Below are positions 46,554 to 55,831 of a DNA stretch of 64,000 bases, in pieces; the stretch's first letter is position 1; each line of letters begins with the position of its first letter. A model generated the notes under the pieces. The model did no database searches. It was not told the origin of the DNA and worked only from the letters and a program-made list of their open reading frames with translations. Source of the stretch: Planctomycetota bacterium (GTDB taxonomy: Bacteria; Planctomycetota; Phycisphaerae; UBA1845). Position numbers and translations under genes: made by a program. Location of the stretch: positions 62,001 through 126,000 of the forward strand of contig JACQXM010000062.1 in the NCBI GenBank assembly GCA_016208685.1. The letters run 5' to 3'.

Positions 46554-46994
46554 ATGGGGTACATCACCAACGCCGACATCGAGCAGCGATTGGGAACGGC
46601 GACCTATGTGCAGCTTGCCGACGACGACGGCGACGGCAACGCTGACACCGCGGTGGTGGATGAGGCGCGGCTAGCGGCTGAAAGCCAGGTGAACAGTCTC
46701 CTCGCGGTACGCTTCGCGGTTCCGCTGGATCTGACCGTCCATCCGGAACTGGCGGACGTACTCCGCTCCGCGGCGCTGGACCTGGCCGAGTACCGCCTGC
46801 GCTGCCGACGGCCGCCGGTGGCGGAGGCGGCGGCGCGGCAGCGAGAGCTGGCGATGGCGTGGCTGGAGAAGGTGGCCGCGGGCATTGCGGAGCTGCCCGC
46901 CGCCACGCTCCCGGCGAACGGGGTTCGCGGGTTGCGCAGCGCCGTGACCGGCGAAACGCGAGTGCTCTCGCGAGAGGAACTGGCGGAGTTCTAA
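46554..46994 (+). CDS. Phage head-completion protein (Mu gp36/DUF1320-like)
   Basis: 146 residues; ATG 46554 after GGAGGAGCC. YITNADIEQRLGTATYVQLADDDGDGNAD and EARLAAESQVNSLLAVRFAVPL, then ADVLRSAALDLAEYRLRCRRPP match DUF1320, the Mu gp36 family, which plugs the head-tail connector. An acidic DDDGDGNAD stretch may bind Ca. This is the last gene I can match firmly to Mu's head block. Confidence 0.85.
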   Translation: MGYITNADIEQRLGTATYVQLADDDGDGNADTAVVDEARLAAESQVNSLLAVRFAVPLDLTVHPELADVLRSAALDLAEYRLRCRRPPVAEAAARQRELAMAWLEKVAAGIAELPAATLPANGVRGLRSAVTGETRVLSREELAEF

Positions 46995-47059
46995 CGGCGC
47001 CGTGCCGAAGTACGCCGCGACCCGCCAGCGGTCATTGTCCGTTTGAGGTCCAGGTTCGC

Positions 47060-47539
47060 ATGCCTACGCCCGATCGAACGACGGTTACCGCGGTTCTCGA
47101 CGAGCTACTGACGAAGCTACGGGCGAACCTGGTGGCCGACCCACCTACGGCTGCTCGGCCGTTCCGCCGCGTGACGGTGGGCACGATGGGAGTCGAGGAA
47201 CATCCGCGGCCTTACCTTACGCTCCTGTTGGCACGGACCCGTCCTATCGGCGTGACGCAAGGTGACAAACTCCTGCTGGCGGAACTGACGCTGCGGGTGG
47301 TGGCCGACGCCGTGGGAGAGAATGCCCACGCTTCCCTGCTCAGCCACATCGGCGCGATTGAGGACTACCTGGACGGCATCGTGGACGTAGGGATTCTCGA
47401 CGGCGCGGCCGGCGGCGACGATCGGGAGTGGACCTTCGATTATCCGCGCACCAGCGCCGGCAGCCGAGTGGCCGTCGCCTCGGCGCGGCAGACACTGGTA
47501 GTGAAGGTCGAGCGGGAGCGGAACCGTTTGCCGGCGTGA
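47060..47539 (+). CDS. Phage module protein, unknown (gp37-position)
   Basis: 159 residues from ATG 47060. It begins with a helix (TTVTAVLDELLTKLRANLVADP), then strands (PYLTLLLARTRPIGVTQGDKLLLAEL, LRVVADAVGENAH) and LLSHIGAIEDYLDGIVDVGI. Size, composition and place right after the gp36-like gene fit a tail-terminator or neck protein, but I do not recognise a family. It may join the capsid to whatever appendage is present. Confidence 0.6.
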   Translation: MPTPDRTTVTAVLDELLTKLRANLVADPPTAARPFRRVTVGTMGVEEHPRPYLTLLLARTRPIGVTQGDKLLLAELTLRVVADAVGENAHASLLSHIGAIEDYLDGIVDVGILDGAAGGDDREWTFDYPRTSAGSRVAVASARQTLVVKVERERNRLPA

Positions 47540-47581
47540 GCGAACCGGCAGGTGCGCCGCAGCGCGGGCGAGGAGGGCGAC

Positions 47582-48028
47582 ATGATCTGGGTTTTGGCGA
47601 CGCGGGGAGCGACCACGAAGCTGCGTGCCTCGCCGTTCACGGAAACGGCGATCGAGGGCGTGCAGGGCGTGGTGTACCGGCCGGGGATCGAGCCGGTGCC
47701 ACAGAGCGGCAGCGACGCCTCGGCCGGCGCCCGCGGCACGTTCGCGCGCGGGTTACATCGACTGTCGGGGTTGGTGTTCACCTATGACGGCAACGCAGCG
47801 GAAACACTGCTTTCCATCGCCGCCGCTGTCGACCTGATCATTCGCTATCGCGCCGCGGGCGCGGCACGCAAACGGACCATCCTCGACGTGCTGTTCGTCG
47901 GCGATTCGATGGTCAGCTTTCCCGGCACCAACAGCGGTGTGTCGGAACTGGTCGGCGTGCCGTTCCGAGCGCAGATCGCCGAGGGGCAGACGCTGGCGCA
48001 GCACGTTGTGGACGCGGTTGACCCGTAG
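47582..48028 (+). CDS. Phage module protein, unknown
   Basis: 148 residues, ATG 47582 with GAGGAGGG upstream. Sequence features: MIWVLATRGATTKLRASPF start, TFARGLHRLSGLVFTYDGNAAETLLSIAAAVDLIIRYRAAGAARKRTILDVLF spans a helix and strand, and VPFRAQIAEGQTLAQHVVD ends it. Its position after the neck-like gene suggests a tail-tube or adaptor role. No family is recognised. Confidence 0.55.
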   Translation: MIWVLATRGATTKLRASPFTETAIEGVQGVVYRPGIEPVPQSGSDASAGARGTFARGLHRLSGLVFTYDGNAAETLLSIAAAVDLIIRYRAAGAARKRTILDVLFVGDSMVSFPGTNSGVSELVGVPFRAQIAEGQTLAQHVVDAVDP

Positions 48029-48049
48029 GTCGAACGCCGGAGTGAATCG

Positions 48050-48496
48050 ATGGCGACGAGGATGAGTGAAGTGTTCGCCACGGCCCAGTCCGTGGTGGCG
48101 GCGCAGGAGGCGGAACTCATAGCCACCCGCGCCCGGCAACCGCTGCTGGTCGCCTGCCGGACCGCCACGGGGAGCGGAAACATTGATCACACCTTCGCCC
48201 TCGACCGCCCCTATCGCCTGGTGTTCGTTCGTTGCCATTTCACCGGCGCGGCGGGGCGGGCGCCGATGACTCTGGGCCTGGACTCGGCGGCGGGAACCGC
48301 CTTTGACGCTGTCCTCTACACGTTGTGGCGCGTGGGCGTCGGCCGCGACGTTCACTTCCGTCTTTCAGCGCTGGAGGCGGCCGAGCCGTCGGCGTGGACG
48401 TTCCAGATCGGTGATGCACTTCGCGTGCAATGGAGCAACCCGGCCGGCGGCAACATCACCTGGGGGCTGGAAGTGGGGCTGGCCGTCGCCTCATAG
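48050..48496 (+). CDS. Phage module beta-rich protein, unknown
   Basis: 148 residues, ATG 48050 (21 nt after the previous stop). After an N-terminal helix (SEVFATAQSVVAAQEAELIATRA) it is mostly beta strands: YRLVFVRCHFTGAAGRAPMTL, VHFRLSALEAAEPSAWTFQIGDALRVQW and GNITWGLEVGLAVA. This pattern suits a jelly-roll or decoration/collar protein. No family is recognised. Confidence 0.55.
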   Translation: MATRMSEVFATAQSVVAAQEAELIATRARQPLLVACRTATGSGNIDHTFALDRPYRLVFVRCHFTGAAGRAPMTLGLDSAAGTAFDAVLYTLWRVGVGRDVHFRLSALEAAEPSAWTFQIGDALRVQWSNPAGGNITWGLEVGLAVAS

Positions 48497-48546
48497 ACCC
48501 GTGCAAGAGTCGTTCCGCCCACTCGAAGGACAGAGGAGTCACTCCC

Positions 48547-49752
48547 ATGCCGCTTACGGATACCTCGGATAGTCTGGTCACGCGCAATCTCACCGTGCAG
48601 GACCTGCTGGCACTGGCCGATGATACGCCGCTGTTGCTGACGGAGATGGCGGCGCCGCAGGCACCGGCGGCGGGCACGCTGGCGGTGTACGCGAAAGCCG
48701 ACGGGCGGCTCTACGCCAAGAACGATGCGGGGGTGGAATTCGACTTGACGGCCGGCGCCGGCGGCGGGCTGCCGCTTTCGGACGCTACGGCGCTGGTGAA
48801 GGGCTCGGCGGACGACACCAAGCAACTGCGGCTGGAGGTCGACGGACTGACCCCCGGTGTCACGCGCGTGTGGACGGTGCAGGACGTTGACGGCACGGTG
48901 CTGGTCAGCGGCGGGGCGGACGTGGCGGTCGCCGACGGAGGAACGGGGGCGAGCACCGCCGGCGCCGCGCGAAGCAATCTCGGCCTGGCCATCGGCAGCG
49001 ACGTGCAGGCGCACGATGCGGATCTGGACGCACTGGCCGCCATCTCCGCCACGGGATTGATCGCGCGAACCGGCGCCGGCACCGCCGTCGTGCGGACCAT
49101 CACCGGCACGGCGAACAAGGTCAGCGTGACCAGCGGCGACGGTGTGTCCGGCAACCCCACCATCACGATTCCCGACTCCGCCACGCTGGTCACGCCGACG
49201 ATCACCAGCTTTGTCAATGCCACGCACAGTCACCAGAGCGATGCCGGTGGTGGAACGCTGGCGAACTCGGCGCTGTTGCACGGCGGACCGCTTCGACCCT
49301 CGAGCGCCGTACCGGACACCTCGGGCGACGTGTTCCCCAACGTTCATACGGCCAACGGCAAGTACCGTGACGGACTGGGCGTGGCCGCTGGCCTGACGGC
49401 CAACCGGACCTGGCATCTGGAGTTCGATCTTCCGCCGGCCCTCCCCGCCGGAACCTGCACGCTGGTGTTGCAGGCGGTGGCCAACGCCGGCAGCGGCGTG
49501 GCCAAGGTGAACCCGCAGTGGGCGAGCGTGGCCGCCGCGGAGAATCCCTTCGCTGCGACGCGGAACGCCGAGGGCACGTCGACACTCACCTGGGCCACCG
49601 CCGACAACGACAAGATCAAGCAGGTGAAGATCACGCTGGACGCCGACACACCGGCGGGCGGCGAGACCATGGTCATGGATCTCGTCTTTGAAGCCTCGGG
49701 CTGGACGCTGACACAGGTCTCGACGTGGCGGGCTTTTGTGGTGTGGGAGTAG
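48547..49752 (+). CDS. Phage fibre-like protein
   Basis: 401 residues from ATG 48547. The central VADGGTGASTAGAARSNLGL and IGSDVQAHDADLDALAAIS are the classic tail-fibre repeat pattern ('GGTGA.T...AR.NLGL', 'LQ..D.DLDALA'). VYAKADGRLYAKNDAGVEFDL before it is typical of fibre N-terminal domains. The C-terminal ~120 residues (TANRTWHLEFDLPPALPAGTCTLVL ... KIKQVKITLDADTPAGGETMVMDLVF) are beta-rich. A receptor-binding or surface fibre is the best guess. Confidence 0.7.
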   Translation: MPLTDTSDSLVTRNLTVQDLLALADDTPLLLTEMAAPQAPAAGTLAVYAKADGRLYAKNDAGVEFDLTAGAGGGLPLSDATALVKGSADDTKQLRLEVDGLTPGVTRVWTVQDVDGTVLVSGGADVAVADGGTGASTAGAARSNLGLAIGSDVQAHDADLDALAAISATGLIARTGAGTAVVRTITGTANKVSVTSGDGVSGNPTITIPDSATLVTPTITSFVNATHSHQSDAGGGTLANSALLHGGPLRPSSAVPDTSGDVFPNVHTANGKYRDGLGVAAGLTANRTWHLEFDLPPALPAGTCTLVLQAVANAGSGVAKVNPQWASVAAAENPFAATRNAEGTSTLTWATADNDKIKQVKITLDADTPAGGETMVMDLVFEASGWTLTQVSTWRAFVVWE

Positions 49753-49785
49753 GCCCGACGGGCAGCCGCAAAGGCATCACGGAAA

Positions 49786-49857
49786 CGTCAAAACGGCGAA
49801 ATGTCGAAACGTCGAAACGTCGGAACAGCGAAACGCGGGAACACCGAACCGCCGAAC
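49786..49857. repeat. Imperfect octamer tandem repeat, nine units
   Basis: Units of 8 bp around the consensus CGTCGAAA: CGTCAAAA, CGGCGAAA, TGTCGAAA, CGTCGAAA, CGTCGGAA, CAGCGAAA, CGCGGGAA, CACCGAAC, CGCCGAAC. It lies between the fibre-like and LamG-like genes. Not a multiple of three, so it is not coding. Potentially length-variable. Confidence 0.8.
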
Positions 49858-49964
49858 TGTTGGGGTGTCGAAGCCGCGAGGGGTTGGGTTTCCGGATCGC
49901 CGCGAACGAGCGGCAGGGGGCGGAAGTGATCATTGCTCGTAGCGCGAAGAGGAGTGCATAGTCG

Positions 49965-50672
49965 ATGTCTCTGCTGCTGGACGCCAACGGAGAATACGTG
50001 CAGTTCACGGAAGCGGGACTGGATCAGCTCGACGCCCTGACGCTGGTCGCCATTTACTATGCCAACACTGTGTCATCGGCGACCTATGCGTTGTGCACCA
50101 AGGACTATGACGGCGTGGGCAACCAGTTCTTCCTCCAGCGCCCCTCCGCGGCACCGAGTGCGGACGACTGGTGGTACTTCCACCGCCGCGCGGGCACTTC
50201 CAGCGAGCTTAAGACCAACGCCAACATCATCCAGGCGAACCGGTGGGAGTGGGTCGGCGTCGTGGACTCCGCGGGCACGGCACCCAAGTTGTTCCAGGGT
50301 CCGCTGACCTCCAGGCCTACCGAGCCGGCATACAGTCTCCAGACGACGGGCAGCGGTTCACCGACGAACGACTCCGGCCGCAGCATGGTTCTGGGCCGCA
50401 CCATCAACTCCGGGCTCAACACCTTCAACGGACGTGTGGCGTTCCTGGGCATCGCCAACCGCCGCATGAGCGACGCCGAACTGCTCACTCACTGGCCGCG
50501 GCCGAGACCCGTCCCCGGCGCCGGCTGGGTGCTCTTCACGTTTCCGTGTTTCCATGGAACGGTGTCCGCGATTGACCTTTCCGGCGGGCGCAGGCATGGA
50601 ACCGTGAACGGGGGACCGACGGTCTCGGCCGCGGCCCCGCTTCCTTTTCCGCGCTGGGGCATCGCGGACTGA
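49965..50672 (+). CDS. LamG/concanavalin-like domain protein at end of phage module
   Basis: 235 residues; ATG 49965, upstream GAAGAGG. DALTLVAIYYANTVSSATYALCTKDYDGVGNQFFLQ, DDWWYFHRRAGTSSELKTN, RWEWVGVVDSAGTAPKLFQG, SMVLGRTINSGLNTFNGRVAFLGIANRRMSDAELLTHW follow the LamG/concanavalin order (strand for a ligand, then 'F.G.I..v.i...aLs..Ei..'). Such modules occur in phage tail and host adhesion proteins that bind glycans. Function in the module is inferred. Confidence 0.65.
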   Translation: MSLLLDANGEYVQFTEAGLDQLDALTLVAIYYANTVSSATYALCTKDYDGVGNQFFLQRPSAAPSADDWWYFHRRAGTSSELKTNANIIQANRWEWVGVVDSAGTAPKLFQGPLTSRPTEPAYSLQTTGSGSPTNDSGRSMVLGRTINSGLNTFNGRVAFLGIANRRMSDAELLTHWPRPRPVPGAGWVLFTFPCFHGTVSAIDLSGGRRHGTVNGGPTVSAAAPLPFPRWGIAD

Positions 50673-50985
50673 CGGCGCGCCCCATGGAATATGGTCTTTC
50701 GGCGCCCACCGATCCTTCGAGGTGGTCAACGTCCGATCAAAGCGTGGTTCCCGTGAGCCCCGGTGCGGCATTATCAATGCAGGCTTCCCCTGAGAAGCGC
50801 GGTGGTCGGCGCGCTACTCCCGCGATGCGGGCGTTCCGACGAAGCATATAGGCGGTCTGCCGGCGTGCGCATCGATTGCAAGACGTCCGACGAGGGCGCC
50901 TGCCGGCAGGGAATGCCCGCGGCGCGCCGGCGTGCGAATGTCAACGCGGCCGGTCGATGCCAGATGGGAGTTGAGCCCTCAAGGC
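50673..50985. other. Spacer between phage module and hybrid kinase
   Basis: 313 bp with no convincing gene, terminator or strong promoter. Up to 54 nt at its right end could belong to the kinase gene if the GTG at 50932 is the start. Confidence 0.35.
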
Positions 50986-53574
50986 ATGCTCACTTGGTGC
51001 GCGGACAATTCTGATTATCTCGTCTTCTGCGCTTCGGCCCTGACCGTGCTGGGGGTGCTTCACTGGTGGGTCTACCGCACCGGCCGGCCGGGGCGGATCC
51101 TTGCGGGAACCTGGGTTGCCGCGCTCGGGATGCTGGTCGCCGGCTGGTTCATGGTAGACGCCGCCGGGCGTGATGAGCGGGCGCGGCTGCGCCACATGGT
51201 CGAGGGCATCCTGCCCACCTATGCGCGTGAGATGGCACATCATGGTCACTCGCGCATCACCCTCGACACCCCACCGGACGATCCCGTCTACCTGGGGTTG
51301 ATCAACGCCCAGATCGACTGGCTGAAGGTGAATCCGACGATCGCGGACGTCTACACGTTCCGCAAGCTGGCCGACGGAACGGTCGTCCTCATCGTCGACT
51401 CGGAAACCGACTACGACCGCAACGGCATCTATGAGGGCGAGCGCGAGAGCCGGACCGCGATCGGCGAGGTCTATGCGGAAGAGGACGAAGCGCTGGAACG
51501 GGCCTTCCGCGGCGAGCCGGTGTTCGAGGACGTCCCCTACACGGATCGCTGGGGCACGTGGGTGAGCGCCTTTACGCCCATGTACGATGAGCAGGGTGCG
51601 CTGGACGGCGTGGCGGGGGTGGATTTTCCCGCCACGGAGTGGGTGGAGGCCGCCGCCCAGCGGCGGGCGAGCAAGACGGGCTTCCTGGCGGCGGTGCTCG
51701 TCCTGCTCTACGCCTCGGCGACGGTGGTGACCATCCTCCGCGGCCAGCTCGCGGAGCGCACCGCGGGCGAGGAGCGCATCCGCCGCACCAATGCCCTGCT
51801 GGACGCCGTCAGTCGGGCGCTGCTGCGCTTCGTCGCCGAGGCCGACGCGCCCTCGGTCATGCGGCGGCTGTTGTCCGACATTCTTCTGCTGACGCGCAGC
51901 GAGTTCGGGTTCATCGCCGAGCTCTTCGACGCCGCGAAGGGCGGTTCCCATCTGAAATGCACGGCGATCGCCGACCAGGCGCACGACGAGGCGACACACG
52001 CCTACTTCCAGAAGTATGCGGCGCAGGGATTGGAGTTTCACGATCTTTCGAATCTGTTCGGCGCCGCGGTGCGCACCGGTCAGTTGGTGATCTGCAACGA
52101 CGCGGCGAACGACCCGGGGAGCGGCGGGCTACCGCCCGGCCACCCGCCGCTGCGCAACTTCCTGGGCCTGCCGGTCCACCACGGCAGCACGCTGGTGGGA
52201 TTGGTGGGGATCGGCAATCGTCCGGGGGGCTATGACGCGGAAATGGCGGAGTATCTTCAGCCGCTGCTGATCACGTGCGCCAACATCATTATGGCGCAGC
52301 GCCATGACCGCCGGCGGCGACTGACGGAGCGCGAGCTGATGTCGGCGCGCGCCGTGGCCGAGGCCGCCAATCGCGCCAAGAGCGAGTTCCTGGCCAACAT
52401 GAGCCATGAAATCCGCACCCCCATGACCGCCATTCTGGGTTTTGCCGAGAACCTGCTGGAGGGGTACCGAACCGACGCCGAGCGCTCCCTGGCCCTTGAG
52501 ACCATCCGCCGCAACGGGGAGCATCTGCTGGGCATCCTCAACGACATTCTGGACATCTCCAAGATCGAGGCCGGGAAGCTGACCGTGGAACACCTCCCCT
52601 GCTCGCTGTGCCGGCTGCTGGCGGAGGTGCTGTCGCTGATGCGCGTGCGCGCCGATGCCAAGCGCCTGGCACTCAGTCTCGAGTACATCGGCCCCATGCC
52701 CAATGTGATTACCACCGATCCCACGCGGCTGCGCCAGATTCTGGTGAACCTGGTGAGCAACGCGGTTAAGTTCACGGAGGCGGGCGGAGTGCGGCTCATC
52801 GCCCGACTCGTGCCCGCCGACGAAGCGGCGACGGTGCAGATCGATGTTCTGGATTCCGGTGTAGGGCTTTCGCCGGCCCAGGCCGCCGGACTCTTTGAAT
52901 CGTTCTCGCAGGGCGACACCTCCACCACGCGACAGTTCGGGGGCACGGGCCTGGGGCTTGCCATTGCCAAACGGCTGGCACAACTGCTGGGCGGAGACGT
53001 CACGCTGGTGGGCAGCACCCCGGGCAGCGGTTCTCATTTCCGTGCTACGGTCGCCGCCGGCGCGCTGACCGGAGTACGGATGATCGAAGATCCCTCGGCA
53101 GAAACCGTGGTGGTCCCCGATCCGCGGCCCCTGGCCCCGCCGCTCCAGAACTTGGACTGTCGCATCCTGGTCGCCGAGGACGGGATCGACAATCAGCGGC
53201 TGGTCACGCACGTATTGCAGAAGGCGGGAGCGCGGGTCACGGTAGTGGAAAACGGCCGGTTGGCGGTGGAGGCGGCGCTGGCGGCGCGCGACACCGCGGA
53301 GCCCTTCGACGTGATCCTGATGGACATGCAGATGCCGGTCCTGGACGGCTATGGTGCTACCGCCGCCTTGCGGAAGTCCGGGTACACGGGCCCGATCATC
53401 GCGCTGACGGCGCACGCCATGGCCGGCGACCGGGATCGCTGTCTGGCGGCGGGCTGTGACGACTACACCATCAAACCCATCGATCGACGCAACCTGATCG
53501 CCACGATCCGCAAGCACTCCCCCGCGGGCAAGGGACGCGGGTCGGAAGTTCCGGCGGCGGGCGGGATCGGCTGA
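50986..53574 (+). CDS. Hybrid sensor histidine kinase with PDC sensor, GAF and receiver
   Basis: 862 residues from ATG 50986 (in-frame starts also at 50932 and 50938). Order: membrane helices at the N-terminus ([38 protein letters not shown]); a periplasmic PDC-like sensor containing the [11 protein letters not shown]a-loop-like element; another helix ([18 protein letters not shown]); a GAF domain ([16 protein letters not shown] ... [15 protein letters not shown]); HisKA with [19 protein letters not shown] (phosphorylated His); HATPase with [25 protein letters not shown] and [20 protein letters not shown]; and a C-terminal receiver ([34 protein letters not shown]) with the phosphoacceptor Asp. 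It likely relays to another phosphotransfer partner outside the window. Confidence 0.9.
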   Translation: MLTWCADNSDYLVFCASALTVLGVLHWWVYRTGRPGRILAGTWVAALGMLVAGWFMVDAAGRDERARLRHMVEGILPTYAREMAHHGHSRITLDTPPDDPVYLGLINAQIDWLKVNPTIADVYTFRKLADGTVVLIVDSETDYDRNGIYEGERESRTAIGEVYAEEDEALERAFRGEPVFEDVPYTDRWGTWVSAFTPMYDEQGALDGVAGVDFPATEWVEAAAQRRASKTGFLAAVLVLLYASATVVTILRGQLAERTAGEERIRRTNALLDAVSRALLRFVAEADAPSVMRRLLSDILLLTRSEFGFIAELFDAAKGGSHLKCTAIADQAHDEATHAYFQKYAAQGLEFHDLSNLFGAAVRTGQLVICNDAANDPGSGGLPPGHPPLRNFLGLPVHHGSTLVGLVGIGNRPGGYDAEMAEYLQPLLITCANIIMAQRHDRRRRLTERELMSARAVAEAANRAKSEFLANMSHEIRTPMTAILGFAENLLEGYRTDAERSLALETIRRNGEHLLGILNDILDISKIEAGKLTVEHLPCSLCRLLAEVLSLMRVRADAKRLALSLEYIGPMPNVITTDPTRLRQILVNLVSNAVKFTEAGGVRLIARLVPADEAATVQIDVLDSGVGLSPAQAAGLFESFSQGDTSTTRQFGGTGLGLAIAKRLAQLLGGDVTLVGSTPGSGSHFRATVAAGALTGVRMIEDPSAETVVVPDPRPLAPPLQNLDCRILVAEDGIDNQRLVTHVLQKAGARVTVVENGRLAVEAALAARDTAEPFDVILMDMQMPVLDGYGATAALRKSGYTGPIIALTAHAMAGDRDRCLAAGCDDYTIKPIDRRNLIATIRKHSPAGKGRGSEVPAAGGIG

Positions 53575-53620
53575 CGCTCGGGCGGCCGACCCACCACCCT
53601 CCCCGCGCGGCGGACCGCTC

Positions 53621-54877
53621 TCATGTCAGAGGTGCGGTTTGCGCTTCGCGAGCGGTGACGGCCGCGGGCGGCGGCGGAAGTTGCGGCACCTCTACGGACG
53701 GCTTGGCGGCGGTACGCAGCACCGCGCCGCGATTCAGGATGAGCTGCGAGAGCAGTTCCACCTTCGACTCCCACGATTCGCCCGAAACCAAGCGGCTGAT
53801 CTCCTCGCGGCGTCCCGGGCGGGCGGCGGCGAGCACGCGATCGCAGGCCTCGGCGAAGGCGGCCGGGGTATCGGCGAACAGTACCGGTCCGGCGAAGCGC
53901 TGCGCCTCGGGCAGGGTAGTGGAGATGATGGGCAATCCGGCGGCGAGGTATTCGTACATCTTGATGGGGTTGATGCTGCGCGTCATGTCGGTGCGGGTGA
54001 AGGGCATCAGGCCCGCCTCGAAGGCGGCGCAGTACGCGGGCAACGAGGCGTTGGGCCGACGGCCCAGCATTCGGACGTTGCCCATGCGCGACAACGCGCC
54101 GACGTCGGCGGGCGCGTCCCCGATGAGCACGAACTGATAGTGCGGTCGTAGCCGCGCCGCTTCGGCGATGAGTCGGCGGTCGACCCAGAATTGGATGAGT
54201 CCGAAGAACCCGAAGATGGGCGCCGTGATGTCGGCGATGTCGGCCGGCCGGGGCGGCGGGTCGCGCCAGGCGGAAGCGAAGTGCCGGTAGTCCACGCCGT
54301 GGCGCACCAGCAGGGCGTCGGCGCGCCGGCTGCGTTTGGCCTCGTGCAGGCCCTCGGAGGTGGTGATCACCACGTCGGCACGATCGACCAGCTCGTTTTC
54401 CGCCTCGGTGATGTGCTGCGAGTCCAGACCTTCGAAACGGGTGTAGTCATCCACGCAGTAGTAGACGAAGCACTCCTCGCCGAACTGGCCCACCAGGTAG
54501 GGAACGTCCGGGGCGAAGGCCCAGACTTGCAGCGGCCCCGGGCTGCCGCCGCTGACGCGGCGGATGGCGCGGCGGATCTGGGCGATGAGCATCCGTTGAT
54601 GCAGGCGGCGCGCCAGGGCGCCGCGGGCGCCGGGAATAACCAGCGGCGTCACCTGAACGAATGTGTCGCTGACCGGGCGGATGCCGGAGGCCACGTGGCG
54701 CAGGGTGGCCACGCTGGCCTCCACGTCGGCGCGGTTGAGCAGGGGGCGGCGCGTGCCGTGGTAATTGACCCACACGATGCGGTTGCGCTGCGACAGAACG
54801 CGCATGATGTGGTGCTTGCTGGTGGGGTCGTAATCCCACGAGCTTGCCAGGCACACGATGGTCCGACCCTCGATCAT
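53621..54877 (-). CDS. Glycosyltransferase (GT-B) of exopolysaccharide operon
   Basis: 418 residues; ATG 54877 overlaps the stop of the kinase-like gene (ATGA). It begins TIVCLASSWDYDPTSKHHIMRVL and has a cytoplasmic GT-B layout: VYYCVDDYTRFEGLD and ADVVITTSEGLHEAKRSR in the first half; FGFFGLIQFWVDRRLIAEAA, YQFVLIGDA, VRMLGRRPNASLPAYCAAFEAGLMPF and SINPIKMYEYLAAGLPIISTTLPEA in the donor-binding half, the last being the nucleotide-sugar 'P.K..EY.A.G.P' motif. Third gene of the Wza-like/BY-kinase operon, so it probably builds or caps the exported polysaccharide. Confidence 0.85.
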   Translation of the reverse strand: MIEGRTIVCLASSWDYDPTSKHHIMRVLSQRNRIVWVNYHGTRRPLLNRADVEASVATLRHVASGIRPVSDTFVQVTPLVIPGARGALARRLHQRMLIAQIRRAIRRVSGGSPGPLQVWAFAPDVPYLVGQFGEECFVYYCVDDYTRFEGLDSQHITEAENELVDRADVVITTSEGLHEAKRSRRADALLVRHGVDYRHFASAWRDPPPRPADIADITAPIFGFFGLIQFWVDRRLIAEAARLRPHYQFVLIGDAPADVGALSRMGNVRMLGRRPNASLPAYCAAFEAGLMPFTRTDMTRSINPIKMYEYLAAGLPIISTTLPEAQRFAGPVLFADTPAAFAEACDRVLAAARPGRREEISRLVSGESWESKVELLSQLILNRGAVLRTAAKPSVEVPQLPPPPAAVTAREAQTAPLT

Positions 54878-55788
54878 GGCGTCTCCGGTCTGCGGTAGTA
54901 GGAGTCGTAGTAGCGGTAGTAGTTGTAGCTGTAGCCGTAACCGTAGCGCCCGCCGGGCGTGTCGCGGCCCACCAGCAGGCAGCCGACGATGGGGATGTTG
55001 TTCACTTGCAGCAGGCGCACGGTGCGTTTGGCGGCCAGTTCGTCGGTGCGGTGCAGGCGCACGATGACCACCACGCCGCTGCAGAGTTGCCCGATGATGC
55101 CCACGTCGGTCACCGTGGTGGCGGGCGGCGTGTCCACGATGGTGTAATGGTACTCGTTCTGCATGCGCTGAAAGATGGGTTTGGTGGCCGCCGAGGCCAG
55201 CAGGTCCGCCGCGGAGCGGTGCGTGACGTTGCCCGCGGGAATGAACGTCAGGTTGGGGATGGGCGTGGCACGCAGCACCTGGGAGTAGGTGGCCTCCCCG
55301 CGCAGCAGCTCCGCCAGCCCCGGCGCTTCCGGCTGGTTGAGCATGCGGGCCAGGGAACCGCGGCGGAAGTCGCCGTCCACCACCAGCACTTTGAGGTGCC
55401 GGATCTCCGCCAATACGCACCCCAGGTTCAGTGAGGTGACGCTCTTGCCCTCCTTGGGCACGGCGCTGGTGATGGCGAGCATGCGGTGCTCGTAATGGGG
55501 ATTCTGGCTGAGCAGCCGGGTGCGGAGGGAGCGGTATTGTTCCGTGATGAGCGACGCCCGTTCGTAGTAGGGCACCAGCGACTCCGACAGTCCCTGCACC
55601 AAAGTCGGGGCATCGGCAGCCGGCGGAAGGGGAAGCGGGACGTCGGGGATCGCGGGCAGCGGAGCCTCGGCGGACGGCTCGACCGCGGGCGGAGGGAGCA
55701 CCGCGGTGCCGCCCTCGCGGGCGGCGAGGGCGGCGGCGGAAAGGCGCTCCTGTTCCGCGCGTTTGAGTGCGTCCGCGATTCGTCCCAT
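54874..55788 (-). CDS. BY-kinase-like polysaccharide biosynthesis ATPase (CpsD/CapB type)
   Basis: 304 residues from ATG 55788 (MGRIADALKRAEQERL is the usual start of these proteins; frame open to 55884). Motifs: LITEQYRSLRTRLL (EYR-like), Walker A ITSAVPKEGKSVTSLN, Walker A' VLVVDGDFRRG, Walker B YTIVDTPPA. The C-terminal tail is Tyr-rich (GYGYSYNYYRYYDSYYRR), the substrate cluster for autophosphorylation of bacterial tyrosine kinases. It regulates chain length or export with a Wzc-type membrane partner that is not encoded in this operon. No membrane segment is present. Confidence 0.87.
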   Translation of the reverse strand: MGRIADALKRAEQERLSAAALAAREGGTAVLPPPAVEPSAEAPLPAIPDVPLPLPPAADAPTLVQGLSESLVPYYERASLITEQYRSLRTRLLSQNPHYEHRMLAITSAVPKEGKSVTSLNLGCVLAEIRHLKVLVVDGDFRRGSLARMLNQPEAPGLAELLRGEATYSQVLRATPIPNLTFIPAGNVTHRSAADLLASAATKPIFQRMQNEYHYTIVDTPPATTVTDVGIIGQLCSGVVVIVRLHRTDELAAKRTVRLLQVNNIPIVGCLLVGRDTPGGRYGYGYSYNYYRYYDSYYRRPETP

Positions 55789-55831
55789 GCTCGTGCTCGT
55801 GGCGGCCGATGGCGCGGCGCCTGGCGCCGCC

